A DNA stretch of 50,441 nt. Origin: an uncultured Opitutia bacterium. Its GTDB lineage: Bacteria; Verrucomicrobiota; Verrucomicrobiia; Opitutales; Opitutaceae. The stretch is taken from assembly GCA_903902745.1 (NCBI GenBank), contig CAIUWA010000040.1, positions 1 through 50,441 of the forward strand, in the 5' to 3' direction. Below, in pieces: positions 50,044-50,441 of this stretch; the first letter of the stretch is position 1; the number at the start of each line of letters is the position of its first letter. A program made the position numbers and the translations under genes. The notes below the pieces were generated by a model that saw only the letters and a list, made by a program, of their open reading frames with translations, had not been told where the DNA came from and ran no database searches.

Positions 50044-50441
50044 ATGAGCCCTCATCTCGGTCAGACCCGCACCCACATTGGCATCCGGCACGCCTTGATC
50101 GCGCCCGACGGGCACGTGAAGAGCAACGTGCCCGGCATCTCCGGTGCAGCGACGGTCATCCTCATCTCTGAGGCGATGGGGGCGAAGTTCGCACAGGTGC
50201 TGGTGACCTTTGAGGCGGGCGGTCGTGCGGTGCTGCCGGCCAACGGGGTGGAGACAGCCGGCTATTTCGAGACGGGCGGCGGCACGCTCGCCATTGGCCG
50301 TAACAAGCAGCGCTGCAAAGCCGGGAGCTTTTTCTTTTCCCCGGCGGGCCAGGCGTGGTCCATCTCCGCACCCGTTCCGGGCACGCGCGTCACGCTCTTC
50401 CACAAGAAATTCGCGCCCCTCGGGGGCGTGGCGAAACCGAA
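50044..50441 (+). CDS. allE: (S)-ureidoglycine aminohydrolase, 3'-truncated by the window end
   Basis: The frame opens ATG AGC CCT CAT and continues to the window end without a stop (132 codons). The translated start is SPHLGQTRTHIGIRHALIAPDG, then HVKSNVPGISGAATVILISE and FAQVLVTFEAGGRA, and RCKAGSFFFSPAGQAWSI, TLFHKKFAPLGG. It resembles the N-terminal cupin of E. coli AllE (YlbA): the start before ALxTPDGxVKNxxPG and the FLYKRRY-like TLFHKKF segment align. The enzyme hydrolyses ureidoglycine to ureidoglycolate and needs manganese. The position after allB fits. The missing C-terminal cupin carries the metal site, so the final call rests on the first half and context. Confidence 0.85.
   Translation, partial: MSPHLGQTRTHIGIRHALIAPDGHVKSNVPGISGAATVILISEAMGAKFAQVLVTFEAGGRAVLPANGVETAGYFETGGGTLAIGRNKQRCKAGSFFFSPAGQAWSISAPVPGTRVTLFHKKFAPLGGVAKP

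Overview
The window looks like a chromosomal segment of a GC-rich Gram-negative bacterium, most likely a verrucomicrobial member of the Opitutaceae. This is an inference from gene content (S2/EF-Ts, LpxA, an LptF/LptG permease, GH106, PuuD, TIGR03790, DUF983), from rare Shine-Dalgarno sequences, and from many short palindromic intergenic repeats. No 16S gene is present to confirm it. About 40 intact protein genes, two tRNAs, one riboswitch and two gene relics can be supported.

Layout. 1-1353: initiator tRNA on the minus strand with a terminator, then over 1 kb of decayed sequence that includes a truncated type IV prepilin relic and an AT-rich stretch. 1354-3531: rpsB-tsf, a DUF983 protein and tRNA-Ser(CGA). 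3800-4108: a decayed response-regulator receiver domain. 4105-12801 (minus): polyphosphate kinase, a Sad/YneI-type semialdehyde dehydrogenase, HtpG and a secreted GH106 alpha-L-rhamnosidase. 12918-17740 (minus): a complete livK-H-M-G-F amino-acid ABC transporter. 17907-25247: LptF/G permease, glycine-zipper protein, lipoproteins, a 2OG-Fe(II) oxygenase, a short-chain dehydrogenase, a putative outer-membrane protein and DUF1294. 25387-27958 (minus): xylose isomerase and a PepSY membrane protein. 28340-35338 (plus): aroB, a possible PD-(D/E)XK protein, lpxA, pdxA, an A-type Fe-S protein, infC, a murein amidase and an S1/P1-type nuclease.

37247-35351 (minus) is a fluoride-response unit. A well-formed fluoride (crcB-motif) riboswitch lies upstream of a CLC-F type antiporter gene whose ribosome-binding site is held in a perfect hairpin. 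A 139-residue EamA-like transporter gene overlaps the antiporter stop codon and should be part of the same transcript.

39988-50441 is a purine-catabolism region. It holds adenine deaminase, PuuD (membrane urate oxidase with a cytochrome c domain), guanine deaminase, malate synthase, OHCU decarboxylase, 5-hydroxyisourate hydrolase, a VIT1/CCC1-type metal transporter, allantoate amidohydrolase, allantoinase and the start of ureidoglycine aminohydrolase, which is cut by the window edge. Together these take adenine, guanine and urate to ureidoglycolate, with malate synthase able to use the resulting glyoxylate. Xanthine dehydrogenase and a ureidoglycolate-degrading enzyme are not in the window.

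Intergenic DNA is full of inverted-repeat elements of several families. Some are nested in one another, and at least one motif has invaded a coding sequence (allC). The most rewarding places to look are the fluoride operon with its extra transporter, the metal transporter inside the allantoin genes, the repeats around the purine genes, and the unusual initiator tRNA.
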